This document shows, one piece after another, positions 37,048 to 46,008 of a stretch of DNA of 64,000 bases. Position 1 is the first letter of the stretch, and the number at the start of each line of letters is the position of its first letter. The notes below the pieces were generated by a model. That model did not search any database. It saw nothing but the letters and a program-made list of their open reading frames with translations, and was not told the origin of the DNA. A program made the position numbers and the translations under genes. The DNA comes from Brevibacillus fluminis. Its GTDB lineage: Bacteria > Bacillota > Bacilli > Brevibacillales > Brevibacillaceae. The stretch covers positions 310,001 through 374,000 of the forward strand of contig NZ_RHHQ01000004.1 of the NCBI RefSeq assembly GCF_003710825.1, read 5' to 3'.

Positions 37048-37833
37048 TTACTCGCCGGTGACCCACTCCTTCACGCCGGTAAATGAACGCCGATGGATTG
37101 GTGATGGGCCGTACGCTTCTATCGCAGCCAAATGTTCCTTTGTACCATACCCTGCATTTTTCTCAAAGCTGTACTGCGGATATTGCCGCGCGTATTCTTC
37201 CATGAGCCGATCGCGCGTCACCTTCGCCACAATCGATGCCGCCGCGATTGAAACACTTGCCGCATCACCGCCAATGATTGGCACTTGTTCAAATGGCAAA
37301 TTCGGTAATGTGACAGCATCGATTAGACACACGTCAATCGGCACGGATATGGCGGCGATCGCCAGCTTCATCGCTTCTTTCGTCGCTTCCAAAATGTTGA
37401 TTTGATCGATCCGTTCCGCATCGACTGTACCGATGCCGACACTGGTCGCTTCTGCCACGATCCGCTCATACAGTCTGTTTCGCTCGGCGACAGGCACTTT
37501 TTTCGAGTCATCTAATCCTGGCAAAACGAGTTCTTCCGGCAGTACGACTGCGCAAGCCACTACCGGCCCTGCCAGCGGTCCACGCCCTACCTCATCAATT
37601 CCTACTATGTATCGCTTGCCTGCTTGACGCTGTGCGTGCTCAAAACGGTTCATTTCGTTCCATTTGGCTTCCAGCATCGCCTTCTTGGCAGCCCGCTGTT
37701 CGATTTGTTTATAGAGAGCTTGTACGCCTTTTCGCTGGTCCTCGCGCAGCATCGCGAGCAGCTCGGCGGACGGTTCTTGCGTGCGTTCCAATTCAGTTCG
37801 TATTTCTGTTATCGACATTTCCGCTAGTTTCAT
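37048..37833 (-). CDS. rnhB: Ribonuclease HII
   Basis: A 261-residue RNase H-fold enzyme with YIVGIDEVGRGPLAGPVVA (catalytic Asp and Glu), LDDSKKV and the SIVAKVTRDRLM motif. It removes RNA from RNA:DNA hybrids and single ribonucleotides. An N-terminal extension of about 70 residues (helical, TRTELERTQEP-type) is usual in Bacillales. GGGAGAAACC lies upstream of the ATG. Confidence 0.95.
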   Translation of the reverse strand: MKLAEMSITEIRTELERTQEPSAELLAMLREDQRKGVQALYKQIEQRAAKKAMLEAKWNEMNRFEHAQRQAGKRYIVGIDEVGRGPLAGPVVACAVVLPEELVLPGLDDSKKVPVAERNRLYERIVAEATSVGIGTVDAERIDQINILEATKEAMKLAIAAISVPIDVCLIDAVTLPNLPFEQVPIIGGDAASVSIAAASIVAKVTRDRLMEEYARQYPQYSFEKNAGYGTKEHLAAIEAYGPSPIHRRSFTGVKEWVTGE

Positions 37834-37953
37834 TGATCGGTTTCTCCCTTACCATTGCTTCTTTTCTTATTTTGGCGATAGACAGACGGTACGTCAAATA
37901 ATTTTCGATTCCAGCCCGCCCATGCATGTTTAATGGAAACTTTTCTTGTACGT

Positions 37954-37988
37954 AAAAAAAGCTGCTGACCACAACAGTCAACAGCTTT
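37954..37988 (-). terminator. Terminator overlapping the rbgA stop
   Basis: Minus-strand stem AAAGCTG/CAGCTTT and TGAC/GTCA, interrupted by one mismatch, is followed by TTTT. The first arm lies inside the last codons of rbgA. Confidence 0.65.
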
Positions 37989-38859
37989 CCGTTTCTTTCG
38001 TTTGTTCAAGCCAATCCACTGGCCGTTCGATGGTAATTGTTCCGAGTCTGCCGGAACGCAGCTCACGCAGAAAAATTTCCCCTGCCTTATCATAGTCGAT
38101 ATGGCCGCCTGACACCAAGCATCCGCGTTTTCTTCCGACTTCCTCAAGCATGGTCAGCTTGTCTTCCGGCAGTTCCTTGAGCTTGAACCGCTCAATCAGC
38201 TGTTCCGGATAATATTTCATCATATACTCGATCACAAACAGCGCAACCTCGCCAAAATCAATCAGCTCATCCTTGATCGCGCCACTTGCAGCCAAGCGCA
38301 AGCCCACCATCTGATCCTCGAATTTGGGCCACAATATCCCTGGCGTGTCCAGCAAATCCAGCGTATCGCCCATCTTAACCCACTGCTGGGCTTTGGTTAC
38401 CGCCGGTCGGTCCCCTGTTTGGGCCACCGAGCGCTTCGCCAATCGGTTGATCAACGATGATTTGCCGACATTCGGGATGCCGAGAATCATGATGCGCACA
38501 GCACGTGCCTGCATGCCTCTCTCAGTCCGCTTATTCAGCATATCGGCAGCCAGCTCATGGCACAGCTCTGGCAATTTGCCGACCCCTTTGCCGGAGAGTG
38601 CATCGATCGGCAGCGTCCGCAGCCCCTGTTCTTTGAAGTAATTGATCCACAGGCTGGTTGCTTTTTCATCCGCCAAATCGGCCTTATTGAGCAAAATGAG
38701 ACGGGGCTTTCCGCTCACGATCTCATCGATCATCGGATTGCGGCTCGATAACGGCAGACGGGCATCTAGCAACTCGATCACCACGTCAATTTGTTTCAGT
38801 CGTTCCGTCACTTGGCGTCGTGCTTTTGCCATGTGCCCCGGAAACCATTGAATCGTCAA
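37978..38859 (-). CDS. rbgA: Ribosome biogenesis GTPase RbgA (YlqF)
   Basis: A 293-residue circularly permuted GTPase. The G4 motif LLNKADL comes before G1 (GIPNVGKSSLINRL) and G3 (LDTPGILWP). It acts in late 50S subunit maturation. I favour the TTG start at 38859 (MTIQWFPGHMAKARRQV), which has AGGTG upstream and equals the family start. A GTG nine bases earlier is possible. Confidence 0.93.
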   Translation of the reverse strand: MTIQWFPGHMAKARRQVTERLKQIDVVIELLDARLPLSSRNPMIDEIVSGKPRLILLNKADLADEKATSLWINYFKEQGLRTLPIDALSGKGVGKLPELCHELAADMLNKRTERGMQARAVRIMILGIPNVGKSSLINRLAKRSVAQTGDRPAVTKAQQWVKMGDTLDLLDTPGILWPKFEDQMVGLRLAASGAIKDELIDFGEVALFVIEYMMKYYPEQLIERFKLKELPEDKLTMLEEVGRKRGCLVSGGHIDYDKAGEIFLRELRSGRLGTITIERPVDWLEQTKETESC

Positions 38860-38888
38860 TACGTTCACCTACTTCACGTAAATCCGGT

Positions 38889-39452
38889 CTAGCGGGTCAA
38901 GCGTCCTTCTTGAATGGGCCAGAACACGAACTCCGCCCGGCCTACCACCGTACCCAAATCCACAGGGCCGATCATGCGGCTGTCCCGGCTGTTTTGCCGA
39001 TTGTCACCCATGACGAAAATGTGGTTTGGCGGGATTTGGATCGGACCAAAATTCTCGGTTAACGGCAAACCTTCCGCTTTCGCTTCTTCCCGTTTTTTGG
39101 CCAAGTAAGGTTCGTCCACTTTTTTGCCGTTAATAAACAGCTCATCATCGCGGACTTCCACCGTTTCACCCGCTACCCCGATTACCCGTTTGATATAATC
39201 CTTGTCAGCCTCAGCGTGGAAAACGATGATATCGCCACGCTGCGGTTTGGAGAGATAATAAATCGCTTTGTTGACTACCAAGCGCTCATTGTTATGTAAT
39301 GTTGCTTCCATCGATTCGCCTTCTACAATAAATGGCGCAAACAGAAACGTCCGAATGAAAAAGGCAAACACGAGTGCGATAACTAGAGCTTTGATCCATT
39401 CCCACGCTTCTTTTTTCCCCTTGCTGGAGGAAGTCGCAGTCGCTTCACTCAT
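38889..39452 (-). CDS. lepB: Type I signal peptidase
   Basis: A 187-residue membrane enzyme with one N-terminal helix (about 21-42). The catalytic Ser47 is in GESMEATL, Lys88 in KRVIGVAGE, and the conserved box is FVMGDNRQNSRDSR. This is a Bacillus SipS/SipT-type enzyme that removes signal peptides from exported proteins. The N-terminal tail is Ser/Thr/Lys-rich. It lies between rplS and rbgA. Confidence 0.95.
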   Translation of the reverse strand: MSEATATSSSKGKKEAWEWIKALVIALVFAFFIRTFLFAPFIVEGESMEATLHNNERLVVNKAIYYLSKPQRGDIIVFHAEADKDYIKRVIGVAGETVEVRDDELFINGKKVDEPYLAKKREEAKAEGLPLTENFGPIQIPPNHIFVMGDNRQNSRDSRMIGPVDLGTVVGRAEFVFWPIQEGRLTR

Positions 39453-39495
39453 CTTTATTATCCTCCTGCTATTCCGTTTTCTTGCGTCATAATTT

Positions 39496-39527
39496 GAAAA
39501 AGGAGGACTGGAAATCCAGACCTCCTT
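39496..39527 (-). terminator. Rho-independent terminator after rplS
   Basis: AAGGAGGTCTGG-ATTT-CCAGTCCTCCTT on the minus strand has one mismatch and is followed by a T-rich end. It ends the ribosomal transcript before lepB. Confidence 0.85.
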
Positions 39528-39564
39528 CTTCTAAGCGATACTAGATAGTATCACCGTACGTTCA

Positions 39565-39912
39565 TTATCGGCGAATTTCTTTAATACGAGCAGCTTTACC
39601 CACGCGTTCACGCAGATAGTACAGCTTCGCACGACGAACTTTACCGTGGCGAACGATTTCAATTTTATCGATTTTCGGTGTATGCACCGGGAATGTACGC
39701 TCAACACCAACACCGTACGAAATTTTACGAACAGTGAAAGTTTCGCTAATACCGGTACCGCGACGACGAATAACTACGCCTTCGAAGAGCTGGATACGCT
39801 CGCGCTGACCCTCGATAACCTTAACGTGAATACGAACCGTATCACCAGGACGGAAAGCAGGAAGATCCTGTTTCAGTTGTTCTTGTGTTAATTCACGGAT
39901 CACTTGTTTCAT
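39565..39912 (-). CDS. rplS: 50S ribosomal protein L19
   Basis: A 115-residue ribosomal protein with [29 protein letters not shown] and [20 protein letters not shown], as expected for L19 at the 30S-50S interface. It has its own promoter and structured leader upstream. Confidence 0.98.
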   Translation of the reverse strand: MKQVIRELTQEQLKQDLPAFRPGDTVRIHVKVIEGQRERIQLFEGVVIRRRGTGISETFTVRKISYGVGVERTFPVHTPKIDKIEIVRHGKVRRAKLYYLRERVGKAARIKEIRR

Positions 39913-40018
39913 TGTGAATTCCCTCCTTCCAATCAGACGTTCTTACTCGTGCTTCTCACACAGCCGTTTGCTGAGCTGCGAGTAGCGGACCGCCTTAGTC
40001 AGCGGGCAAAATTGCCAC
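39913..40018 (-). ncRNA. Candidate L19 leader (autoregulatory mRNA element)
   Basis: The 105-base leader from the predicted start to the rplS ATG folds into a hairpin. Arms ACTCG/CGAGT enclose a CAGC/GCTG stem, and GC-rich sequence (CCCGCTGACTAAGGCGG) precedes it. Bacillales rplS genes are known to have a structured L19 leader at this place. I identify it by position and shape, not by an alignment. Confidence 0.5.
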
Positions 40019-40025
40019 AAGAAGT

Positions 40026-40054
40026 ATAATAGCATATCGCCCAGAACTGTTCAA
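40026..40054 (-). promoter_or_regulatory. SigA-type promoter of rplS
   Basis: Minus strand TTGAAC (40054-40049), 17 bases, TATTAT (40031-40026). It lies between trmD and rplS, so rplS can be transcribed apart from trmD. Confidence 0.7.
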
Positions 40055-40100
40055 GTCTATTCTTCCTATTTTTTTCATCCGATTCGAAGATTTCTGCTTC

Positions 40101-40829
40101 TTATACTTCCTCGCGAATCTCGCGCAGCAGTTTCTTCATTTCCTCGGTCAATTCAATCCGTTCCAATAGGTCCGGCCTGCGCTCGAGCGTGCGTCTCAGC
40201 GATTCCTTCAGCCTCCAGCGTTCGATATTGGCGTGGTGGCCGGACAACAGGATGTCTGGCACCTTCCAGCCGCGGAACTCGGCAGGACGCGTATAATGCG
40301 GGTATTCGAGCAAGCCGGTGGAAAAGGAATCGGTGACTGCCGAGCTTTGGTTGCCCAACGCTCCAGGCAAAAGTCGCACGATGCTGTCAACGACCACCAT
40401 CGCCCCCAGCTCGCCACCGGTCAGCACATAATCGCCGATCGAAATTTCATCGGTCACCAGATGCTCGCGGATGCGTTCATCGTAGCCTTCGTAATGCCCG
40501 CACAAAAACACGAGATGCTCTTCTTTGGCAAGCTCCTCGGCCATTTTTTGATTGTATGGCTTGCCCTGTGGACACATGAGGATGACTCGCGGCTTAGCGT
40601 CTCCTGCAACCGCCTCGACGGCCCGGAAGAGCGGGTCTGGCTTTAGCACCATACCGCCCCCGCCTCCGTATGGCGTGTCATCAACTGTGCCGTGTTTGCT
40701 TTCGGAGTAGTCTCGGAAGTTGGTCACATGAAACGACACGATCTCCTTTTCAGCCGCTTTGCCGAGAATACTTGAGCCAAGCACCCCTTGAAACATTTCT
40801 GGAAACAGCGTTACTATGTCAATCCGCAT
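40101..40829 (-). CDS. trmD: tRNA (guanine37-N1)-methyltransferase TrmD
   Basis: A 242-residue SPOUT methyltransferase starting [13 protein letters not shown]. It has [30 protein letters not shown] and the trefoil-knot segment [15 protein letters not shown]. It prevents frameshifting by methylating G37. It follows rimM by 9 bases. Confidence 0.97.
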   Translation of the reverse strand: MRIDIVTLFPEMFQGVLGSSILGKAAEKEIVSFHVTNFRDYSESKHGTVDDTPYGGGGGMVLKPDPLFRAVEAVAGDAKPRVILMCPQGKPYNQKMAEELAKEEHLVFLCGHYEGYDERIREHLVTDEISIGDYVLTGGELGAMVVVDSIVRLLPGALGNQSSAVTDSFSTGLLEYPHYTRPAEFRGWKVPDILLSGHHANIERWRLKESLRRTLERRPDLLERIELTEEMKKLLREIREEV

Positions 40830-40838
40830 CTTTTCCTC

Positions 40839-41357
40839 CTACAGTAACCCTTCCATCAGATGGCACACGATCCGCTTGTTCTCGATATCCACCTGTTTGA
40901 TGCACGCATCAATGTAAGGAAGCAGGATTTCCCCACGCTTTCCTTTTACGACCCACACGTCGTTTGCTCCTGGCTGCAGCACCTCTGTCAGCTTGCCCAG
41001 CTCCTCGCCTTCTTCCGTGAACACTTGGCAGCCGATCAGTTGATGAATGTAAAACTCACCGTCGCGGTTCGGAATCAAATCGTCCTCGGAAACCTTCAAC
41101 TCGCCGCCCTTGTATTTTTCCACAGCTTCAATGGTATCGAAGCCTTCAAATGTGAGCAGCTCAAATTCCTTGTGTTGTCGTCTTGTCGCGACCTTAACCT
41201 CGATCGGCTGTGCGAGTGTTGGATGGAACAAGAGAAGAGTCTTACCTTTCTTAAACCGCTTATCGGCGAAATCGGTCGTCGAAACCACCCGGACTTCACC
41301 CTTAAGGCCTTGGGTGTTCACCAGCTTGCCCACCGTATAAAAATTCGTTTGATCCAT
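40839..41357 (-). CDS. rimM: 16S rRNA processing protein RimM
   Basis: A 172-residue protein with an N-terminal beta-barrel (YTVGKLVNTQGLKGEVRV) and a PRC-barrel C-terminal part (FYIHQLIGCQVF, PYIDACIKQVDIENKRIVCHLMEGLL). RimM helps 30S head maturation. The start at 41357 has GGGGGAG upstream. The first 56 bases overlap the 3' end of ylqD. Confidence 0.94.
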   Translation of the reverse strand: MDQTNFYTVGKLVNTQGLKGEVRVVSTTDFADKRFKKGKTLLLFHPTLAQPIEVKVATRRQHKEFELLTFEGFDTIEAVEKYKGGELKVSEDDLIPNRDGEFYIHQLIGCQVFTEEGEELGKLTEVLQPGANDVWVVKGKRGEILLPYIDACIKQVDIENKRIVCHLMEGLL

Positions 41358-41778
41358 TTCGTTCTCCCCCTTGGCGGATGGCGTGTACAATCCCGTTTTT
41401 TACAATGATTTCCGTTCCGGTCATGATGTCATTCCAGTTGTCTCCGATTTGCACCTGCACGCTGCTTTGTACTGTCGTATAGGGCAGTTCACTGCCGATC
41501 GGCAGCTGTTGTGACTGCTCCAGCTGGAATTGAATTCGCTCAAGCTTTTCCCTGCGGTTCTTTTCCTCCCGTGCAATCCGCTCTTCTGCCTGCTGGCGAG
41601 CAGCCTGCGACTTTCCCTGTGCTTCGTGCAGCAGCCTTTTCGAATAGAATTCCCACTGCCGTAATTCTTCTTGCACCTGTCTGATTTGCGCCTCATATTC
41701 GTGGCGTAGCCGTTCACGCGATTGCTCTGTCAAAATCAATTTCACAGGAATTTGCCGTTGTATCGTGATCACACGCAT
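41302..41778 (-). CDS. ylqD: YlqD family protein
   Basis: A 158-residue protein. The start (IPVKLILTEQSRERLRHEYE) matches YlqD. A coiled coil spans about residues 20-90, and a C-terminal beta barrel-like part (VQVQIGDNWNDIMTGTEIIVKNGIV) follows. Function unknown. Its last 18 codons overlap the start of rimM in another frame, so its tail is longer than in related proteins as I recall them. Confidence 0.82.
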   Translation of the reverse strand: MRVITIQRQIPVKLILTEQSRERLRHEYEAQIRQVQEELRQWEFYSKRLLHEAQGKSQAARQQAEERIAREEKNRREKLERIQFQLEQSQQLPIGSELPYTTVQSSVQVQIGDNWNDIMTGTEIIVKNGIVHAIRQGGERNGSNEFLYGGQAGEHPRP

Positions 41779-41869
41779 CCCTCCTGATAAGAATCAAGGA
41801 TGACCGACCGCGCCGATGCGAACCGTCTACATGCGCTAAAGGCTAAACCTCGATTCATACTTACATGTT

Positions 41870-41900
41870 GAAAAAAGACTGGGAGGCATGCTCCCAGTCT
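41870..41900 (-). terminator. Strong terminator between khpA and ylqD
   Basis: AGACTGGGAG-CATGC-CTCCCAGTCT on the minus strand, a perfect 10-bp stem, is followed by six T residues. It lies directly behind the khpA stop. Confidence 0.85.
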
Positions 41901-41904
41901 TTAC

Positions 41905-42132
41905 TCAGACAATTTCAACCGTGATACGCTTGTCTGTTTGTGCAGCAGCGGCTATCACTACGGTTCGCAGTGCCTTGGCAATTCGTCCTTGTTTGCCGAT
42001 AATCTTGCCCATATCATCAGGATGAACGGACAATTCGAAAACAAGGAGGCGCTCTTTGTCGACTGCGTTCACTCGTACTTCTTCAGGATGATCGACGAGA
42101 GCTTTAGCGATCGTTTCGACCAACTCTTTCAT
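41905..42132 (-). CDS. khpA: KH-domain RNA-binding protein KhpA (YlqC)
   Basis: A 75-residue single KH-domain protein. The GxxG loop is in IGKQGRIAKALR, preceded by SVHPDDMGK. With KhpB it forms an RNA-binding pair that affects cell division and RNA stability. It lies directly after rpsP. Confidence 0.93.
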   Translation of the reverse strand: MKELVETIAKALVDHPEEVRVNAVDKERLLVFELSVHPDDMGKIIGKQGRIAKALRTVVIAAAAQTDKRITVEIV

Positions 42133-42155
42133 GTCACAACCCCCGTACGAGATTC

Positions 42156-42428
42156 TTACTTACCGTATTTGGTCTCATGAACTTTTGTGAGAACGCCTGC
42201 TTTGGAGAGCAGGTTGCGCACTGTATCAGTTGGAGCTGCACCGTTCAAGATCCATTGAACAGCTTTCTCCGAATCGATATTGACAACAGCCGGTTGAGCG
42301 ACTGGATTGTAGTAACCGATCTCTTCGATAAAGCGGCCATCACGTGGGGAACGAGAATCTGCTACAACTACACGGTAGAAAGGAGCTCTCTTGGAACCCA
42401 TACGTTTCAGACGGATTTTTACTGCCAT
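42156..42428 (-). CDS. rpsP: 30S ribosomal protein S16
   Basis: A 90-residue protein starting [36 protein letters not shown], unmistakably S16. It supports 30S assembly. It follows ffh by 93 bases and precedes khpA by 23. Confidence 0.98.
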   Translation of the reverse strand: MAVKIRLKRMGSKRAPFYRVVVADSRSPRDGRFIEEIGYYNPVAQPAVVNIDSEKAVQWILNGAAPTDTVRNLLSKAGVLTKVHETKYGK

Positions 42429-42521
42429 GTTGTTTCACCTCCTATATTGGTCAACGGTATACGTTGGAAAACTTATATGTGAACTATCGCACAGGTGCGA
42501 AAGAAGTTCAACCTCATCGGT

Positions 42522-43967
42522 TTACTTGAACGGTGGCTTGAAATTGAATGGGAAGTTCATGCCGCCTTTTTTCTTGTCGTCCGGCATCATCGGCAAACCG
42601 CCTTTGTTGCCAAACGGAAGCTGCAGGCCTCCACCCTTTTTCTTACCCAATTTGTTCATTTTTTTGTTCATCTTGTCGGACATGCCGGAGAACTGCTTCA
42701 TCATCTTCTTCATTTCTTCGAACTGCTTGATGAATCGGTTGACTTCCTGTACGGTCGTGCCGCTTCCTGCTGCAATTCGTTTCCGACGATTGGCATTGAG
42801 AAGGTCTGGATTGGCGCGTTCCGCCTTGGTCATCGACTGAACGATGGCTTCCGTGCGGCCCAGCTGCTTTTCATCCACTTTCAGATCCTTCATCTTGTTC
42901 ATGCCTGGCAGCATGCCGAGCAAATCTTCCAGCGGCCCCAGCTTGCGCATTTGCTGCATGGAGTCGAGGAACATGTCAAAGGTGAACTCCCCTTGACGCA
43001 TTTGCTTCTCCATCTGCTTGGCCTTTTCCTCATCGACCGCTTCCTGCGCTTTTTCAATCAGGCTGAGCACGTCGCCCATACCCAAAATACGCGAGGCCAT
43101 CCGGTCGGGGTGGAAAGGTTCCAAAGCATCGAGCTTTTCGCCCATCCCGGCGAACTTGATCGGTTTGCCGGTCACCGCTTTGACGGAGAGCGCTGCACCA
43201 CCGCGCGTGTCGCCATCCAGTTTGGTCAAGATGACACCGGTCAACTCCAATTGTTGATTGAAGCTATCCGCTACATTGACCGCGTCCTGACCTGTCATCG
43301 CATCGACAACCAGCAGGATTTCATCAGGCTTGGCTACTTCACGCACCTGCTTTAGCTCATCCATCAGCGCTTCGTCGATATGCAGGCGGCCTGCGGTATC
43401 GAGGAGCACGTAATCGAGATGGTTCGCTTTCGCATGTTCCAACGCTTGTTTGGCGATTTCCACCGGGCTCACTTTATCGCCCAGTGCGAACACAGGGGCG
43501 CCAACTTGTCCCCCTAAAACTTGCAATTGCTTGATTGCCGCTGGACGATAAATGTCGCAGGCAACCAGCAAGGGTTTCCGATTTTGTTTTTGCAGATATT
43601 TCGCCAGCTTACCGGTCGTCGTGGTTTTCCCTGCCCCTTGCAAACCAACCATCATGACAACGGTCGGTGCTTTCGGTGCAACAGCGATCTTGGCCACGTT
43701 ACCGCCCATCAACTCAGTAAGCTCTTCGTTTACCACCTTGATGACCATTTGGCCTGGGGTCAAACTTTTAAGTACATCTTGGCCGATTGCCCGTTCTTTG
43801 ACGCGGGCGACGAAATCTTTTACTACTTTGAAGTTAACGTCTGCTTCCAGCAGGGCAAGTCTCACTTCGCGCATCGCTTCGTTAACCGATGCCTCGTCGA
43901 TCTTCCCTCTGCCGCGCAGTTTGTCAAATGCGCTTTGCAGACGGCTGGCTAAGCTTTCAAATGCCAT
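42522..43967 (-). CDS. ffh: Signal recognition particle GTPase Ffh
   Basis: A 481-residue SRP54 protein. It has an N domain, a G domain with GLQGAGKTTTTGKLA, DTAGRL and TKLDGDTRGGA, and a Met-rich M domain (MEKQMRQGEFTFDMFLDSM...) that binds 4.5S-type RNA and signal peptides. The C-terminal tail is Gly/Lys-rich (KKKGGMNFPF), a little longer than in B. subtilis. It pairs with FtsY. Confidence 0.97.
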   Translation of the reverse strand: MAFESLASRLQSAFDKLRGRGKIDEASVNEAMREVRLALLEADVNFKVVKDFVARVKERAIGQDVLKSLTPGQMVIKVVNEELTELMGGNVAKIAVAPKAPTVVMMVGLQGAGKTTTTGKLAKYLQKQNRKPLLVACDIYRPAAIKQLQVLGGQVGAPVFALGDKVSPVEIAKQALEHAKANHLDYVLLDTAGRLHIDEALMDELKQVREVAKPDEILLVVDAMTGQDAVNVADSFNQQLELTGVILTKLDGDTRGGAALSVKAVTGKPIKFAGMGEKLDALEPFHPDRMASRILGMGDVLSLIEKAQEAVDEEKAKQMEKQMRQGEFTFDMFLDSMQQMRKLGPLEDLLGMLPGMNKMKDLKVDEKQLGRTEAIVQSMTKAERANPDLLNANRRKRIAAGSGTTVQEVNRFIKQFEEMKKMMKQFSGMSDKMNKKMNKLGKKKGGGLQLPFGNKGGLPMMPDDKKKGGMNFPFNFKPPFK

Positions 43968-43978
43968 GCGAGCCCCTC

Positions 43979-44317
43979 CTATTCCATCTCTGACAGCATG
44001 TGAAGCAAAGTTTTCAGCTTATCTCTCGCTTCGCTTTCTTGAAGCTCATCTACCAGTCCTGCCATCTCTTGATATACTGCCTGACGCCGTTCGTGGCGAA
44101 CAAGCAGCTGAAGCTTCTCTTCATATTCGAAAAGCTGCTTCTCGGCTCGCTTGATGTGGTCGTAGACGGCCTGTCTGCTGACCTCATGCATTTCGGCGAT
44201 TTCACCGAGCGACAAATCATCCAGGTAGTACAGCTCCAGGTACTCACGTTGCTTGCCCTTTAAGAGCATCGCATAAAAGTCAAACAAGAGATTTACCTGA
44301 TTGGTTTTCTCTAACAT
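43979..44317 (-). CDS. ylxM: SRP-associated DNA-binding-like protein YlxM
   Basis: A 112-residue protein with a helix-turn-helix resembling sigma-70 region 4 ([21 protein letters not shown]). The first residues [17 protein letters not shown] match the YlxM family. It is always next to ffh in Firmicutes and has been linked to SRP function. It has a clear promoter and a palindrome just upstream. Confidence 0.93.
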   Translation of the reverse strand: MLEKTNQVNLLFDFYAMLLKGKQREYLELYYLDDLSLGEIAEMHEVSRQAVYDHIKRAEKQLFEYEEKLQLLVRHERRQAVYQEMAGLVDELQESEARDKLKTLLHMLSEME

Positions 44318-44353
44318 CGAACCAATCCTTTGCTGTGAGGTACTCGACTATCT

Positions 44354-44376
44354 CTGTAAAGATTTTTTCTTTACAG
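44354..44376 (-). repeat. Perfect inverted repeat in the ylxM leader
   Basis: CTGTAAAG-AAAAAAT-CTTTACAG on the minus strand, 8-bp arms and 7-base loop, lies at about +5 to +27 of the predicted transcript. It could be an operator or a leader hairpin. It is not followed by a T run, so it is not a normal terminator. Confidence 0.7.
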
Positions 44377-44387
44377 CGATGTTTATT

Positions 44388-44416
44388 ATAGTACCCAATT
44401 CACATCTGACTGTCAA
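44388..44416 (-). promoter_or_regulatory. SigA promoter of ylxM-ffh
   Basis: Perfect TTGACA (44416-44411), 17 bases, TACTAT (44393-44388); TATAAT overlaps at 44390-44385 with 20-base spacing. The -35 box is half of an inverted repeat TGTCAA...TTGACA (44411-44431). It separates the ffh operon from the acetyltransferase upstream. Confidence 0.7.
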
Positions 44417-44438
44417 GCTTTTTTGTTGACATCATTTT

Positions 44439-44978
44439 TTATTCTTCAGACGTCCGAGCAAAAATAAGATGATCCTCCCAAACGCCATTAATGTTGAGGT
44501 ACCGCTTGGACAGTCCTTCGTTACGAAAACCTGCTTTTTCGAGCACTCGGATAGAGCGGACGTTATGCGGCATCACGCCTGCCTGGACACGGTGCAAGCC
44601 CGCCTCGTCAAAGGCGAATCGCCCGGCGAGCTTGACTGCTTCCGTCATGAAGCCCTGCCCGTTTTGCGACTGGTCAATGAAGTAGCCGATGGTGCAGTTT
44701 TGCCAAGCACCGCGAACAACATTGGCCAGGTTCACTCTACCGATCAAGCGTGCGCTCTCAGCGGTACATATGCCGAAACCGTAGGCTAGCCCCTTCTCCC
44801 AGTTGACATGGGCCAGCTCGATTGCTGCCAGCTGCGCTTCCAAGGTGTAATGGTCTGTTGGCTGAATCGGCTCAAAGGGCTGAAAAAACGCTTGGTTGCG
44901 GCTGCGCAAATCGAGCAGCTCCCCTGCATCGGACGCGAGCAGACGACGCAAAAACACCTTTTCTCCCTCAAGCCTCAT
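44439..44978 (-). CDS. GNAT family acetyltransferase (RimJ/RimL-like)
   Basis: A 179-residue acetyltransferase starting LEGEKVFLRRL. It has IGYFIDQSQNGQGFMTEAV (acetyl-CoA binding loop Q-N-G-Q-G) and AGVMPHNVRSIRVLEKAGF. It resembles RimJ/RimL N-acetyltransferases of ribosomal proteins, or spermidine/peptide acetylating relatives. It lies 6 bases after ftsY, so it is probably in the smc-ftsY transcript. The gene is not part of the classic ftsY neighbourhood. Confidence 0.87.
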   Translation of the reverse strand: MRLEGEKVFLRRLLASDAGELLDLRSRNQAFFQPFEPIQPTDHYTLEAQLAAIELAHVNWEKGLAYGFGICTAESARLIGRVNLANVVRGAWQNCTIGYFIDQSQNGQGFMTEAVKLAGRFAFDEAGLHRVQAGVMPHNVRSIRVLEKAGFRNEGLSKRYLNINGVWEDHLIFARTSEE

Positions 44979-44984
44979 CCCACA

Positions 44985-45986
44985 TTACTCCTTTTCTTCC
45001 GTTTCTTTTTCTTCAATCAGCCCGGCAAACAGCGCATGGACGAATTGCTCCGGATCGAATGGCTGCAAGTCATCCATTTTTTCACCCAGACCGACGTACT
45101 TCACCGGAATTTGCAGCTCATTGCGTATCGCGATGACGATACCGCCTTTCGCCGTTCCGTCGAGCTTGGTCAACACAATGCCTGTTACGCCAGCCGATTG
45201 GCCGAACGTTTTTGCTTGTGACAGCGCGTTTTGGCCGGTTGTCGCATCCAGTACAAGGAGAACCTCATGAGGTGCATTCGGAATTTCGCGCTGCAGCACA
45301 CGGTACACTTTGTTTAGCTCTTCCATCAAGTTGACTTTGTTTTGCAGACGGCCAGCCGTATCGCACAGCAAAATGTCTGCGCCGCGCGATTTGGCTGCAT
45401 GTACGGCATCAAAGATCACCGCTGCCGGATCAGCGCCCTGCGAGTGCTTGATCACTTCGACGCCGACGCGATCGCCCCACACTTCCAGCTGTTCGATCGC
45501 TGCCGCGCGGAACGTGTCGCCTGCCGCCATGATGACCTTTTTGCCCTGCTGCTTGAACATGTGTGCCATTTTGCCGATCGTGGTTGTTTTACCCACGCCA
45601 TTGACGCCGACAAACAAAATCACGTTCAGGCGGCCAGTCTCGACATTCAGCTCTGTACTGGCAGTGTTATCGTTTTTCAGCAGATTGACCAGCTTCTCGG
45701 ACAAAATCGGCTGCAGGTCAAGCGCATTTTCGATTTTATGCTTACGTACCTCAGAGCGTAGCTCATCGATCAGCTCCATGACGGTATTGACGCCGACATC
45801 GGCTGCGATCAAAATCTCTTCCAGCTCTTCAAAGAAATTTTCATCCAGCTTTTTATAGCGGCGAACCAGATCTTCGACCTTTTCCACCAGCAAATCGCGG
45901 GTTTTGGCCAGACCGTCGGTAAACTTCTGGGTTACAGCCTCCGATTTTTGCACGATCGCATCTTTTAATCGTTTGAAAAAGCTCAT
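44985..45986 (-). CDS. ftsY: Signal recognition particle receptor FtsY
   Basis: A 333-residue SRP-receptor GTPase with a short basic N-terminus ([13 protein letters not shown]) and NG domains: [47 protein letters not shown]. It targets ribosomes to the translocon with Ffh. It follows smc by 22 bases. Confidence 0.97.
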   Translation of the reverse strand: MSFFKRLKDAIVQKSEAVTQKFTDGLAKTRDLLVEKVEDLVRRYKKLDENFFEELEEILIAADVGVNTVMELIDELRSEVRKHKIENALDLQPILSEKLVNLLKNDNTASTELNVETGRLNVILFVGVNGVGKTTTIGKMAHMFKQQGKKVIMAAGDTFRAAAIEQLEVWGDRVGVEVIKHSQGADPAAVIFDAVHAAKSRGADILLCDTAGRLQNKVNLMEELNKVYRVLQREIPNAPHEVLLVLDATTGQNALSQAKTFGQSAGVTGIVLTKLDGTAKGGIVIAIRNELQIPVKYVGLGEKMDDLQPFDPEQFVHALFAGLIEEKETEEKE

Positions 45987-46008
45987 CGTTCACGTTCCTT
46001 CCTTTTCA

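Noticed and set aside
42495..43355. Plus-strand open frame of 286 codons opposite ffh
   Set aside because: Antisense shadow of ffh, with a Leu/His/Phe-rich translation and no recognisable domain.
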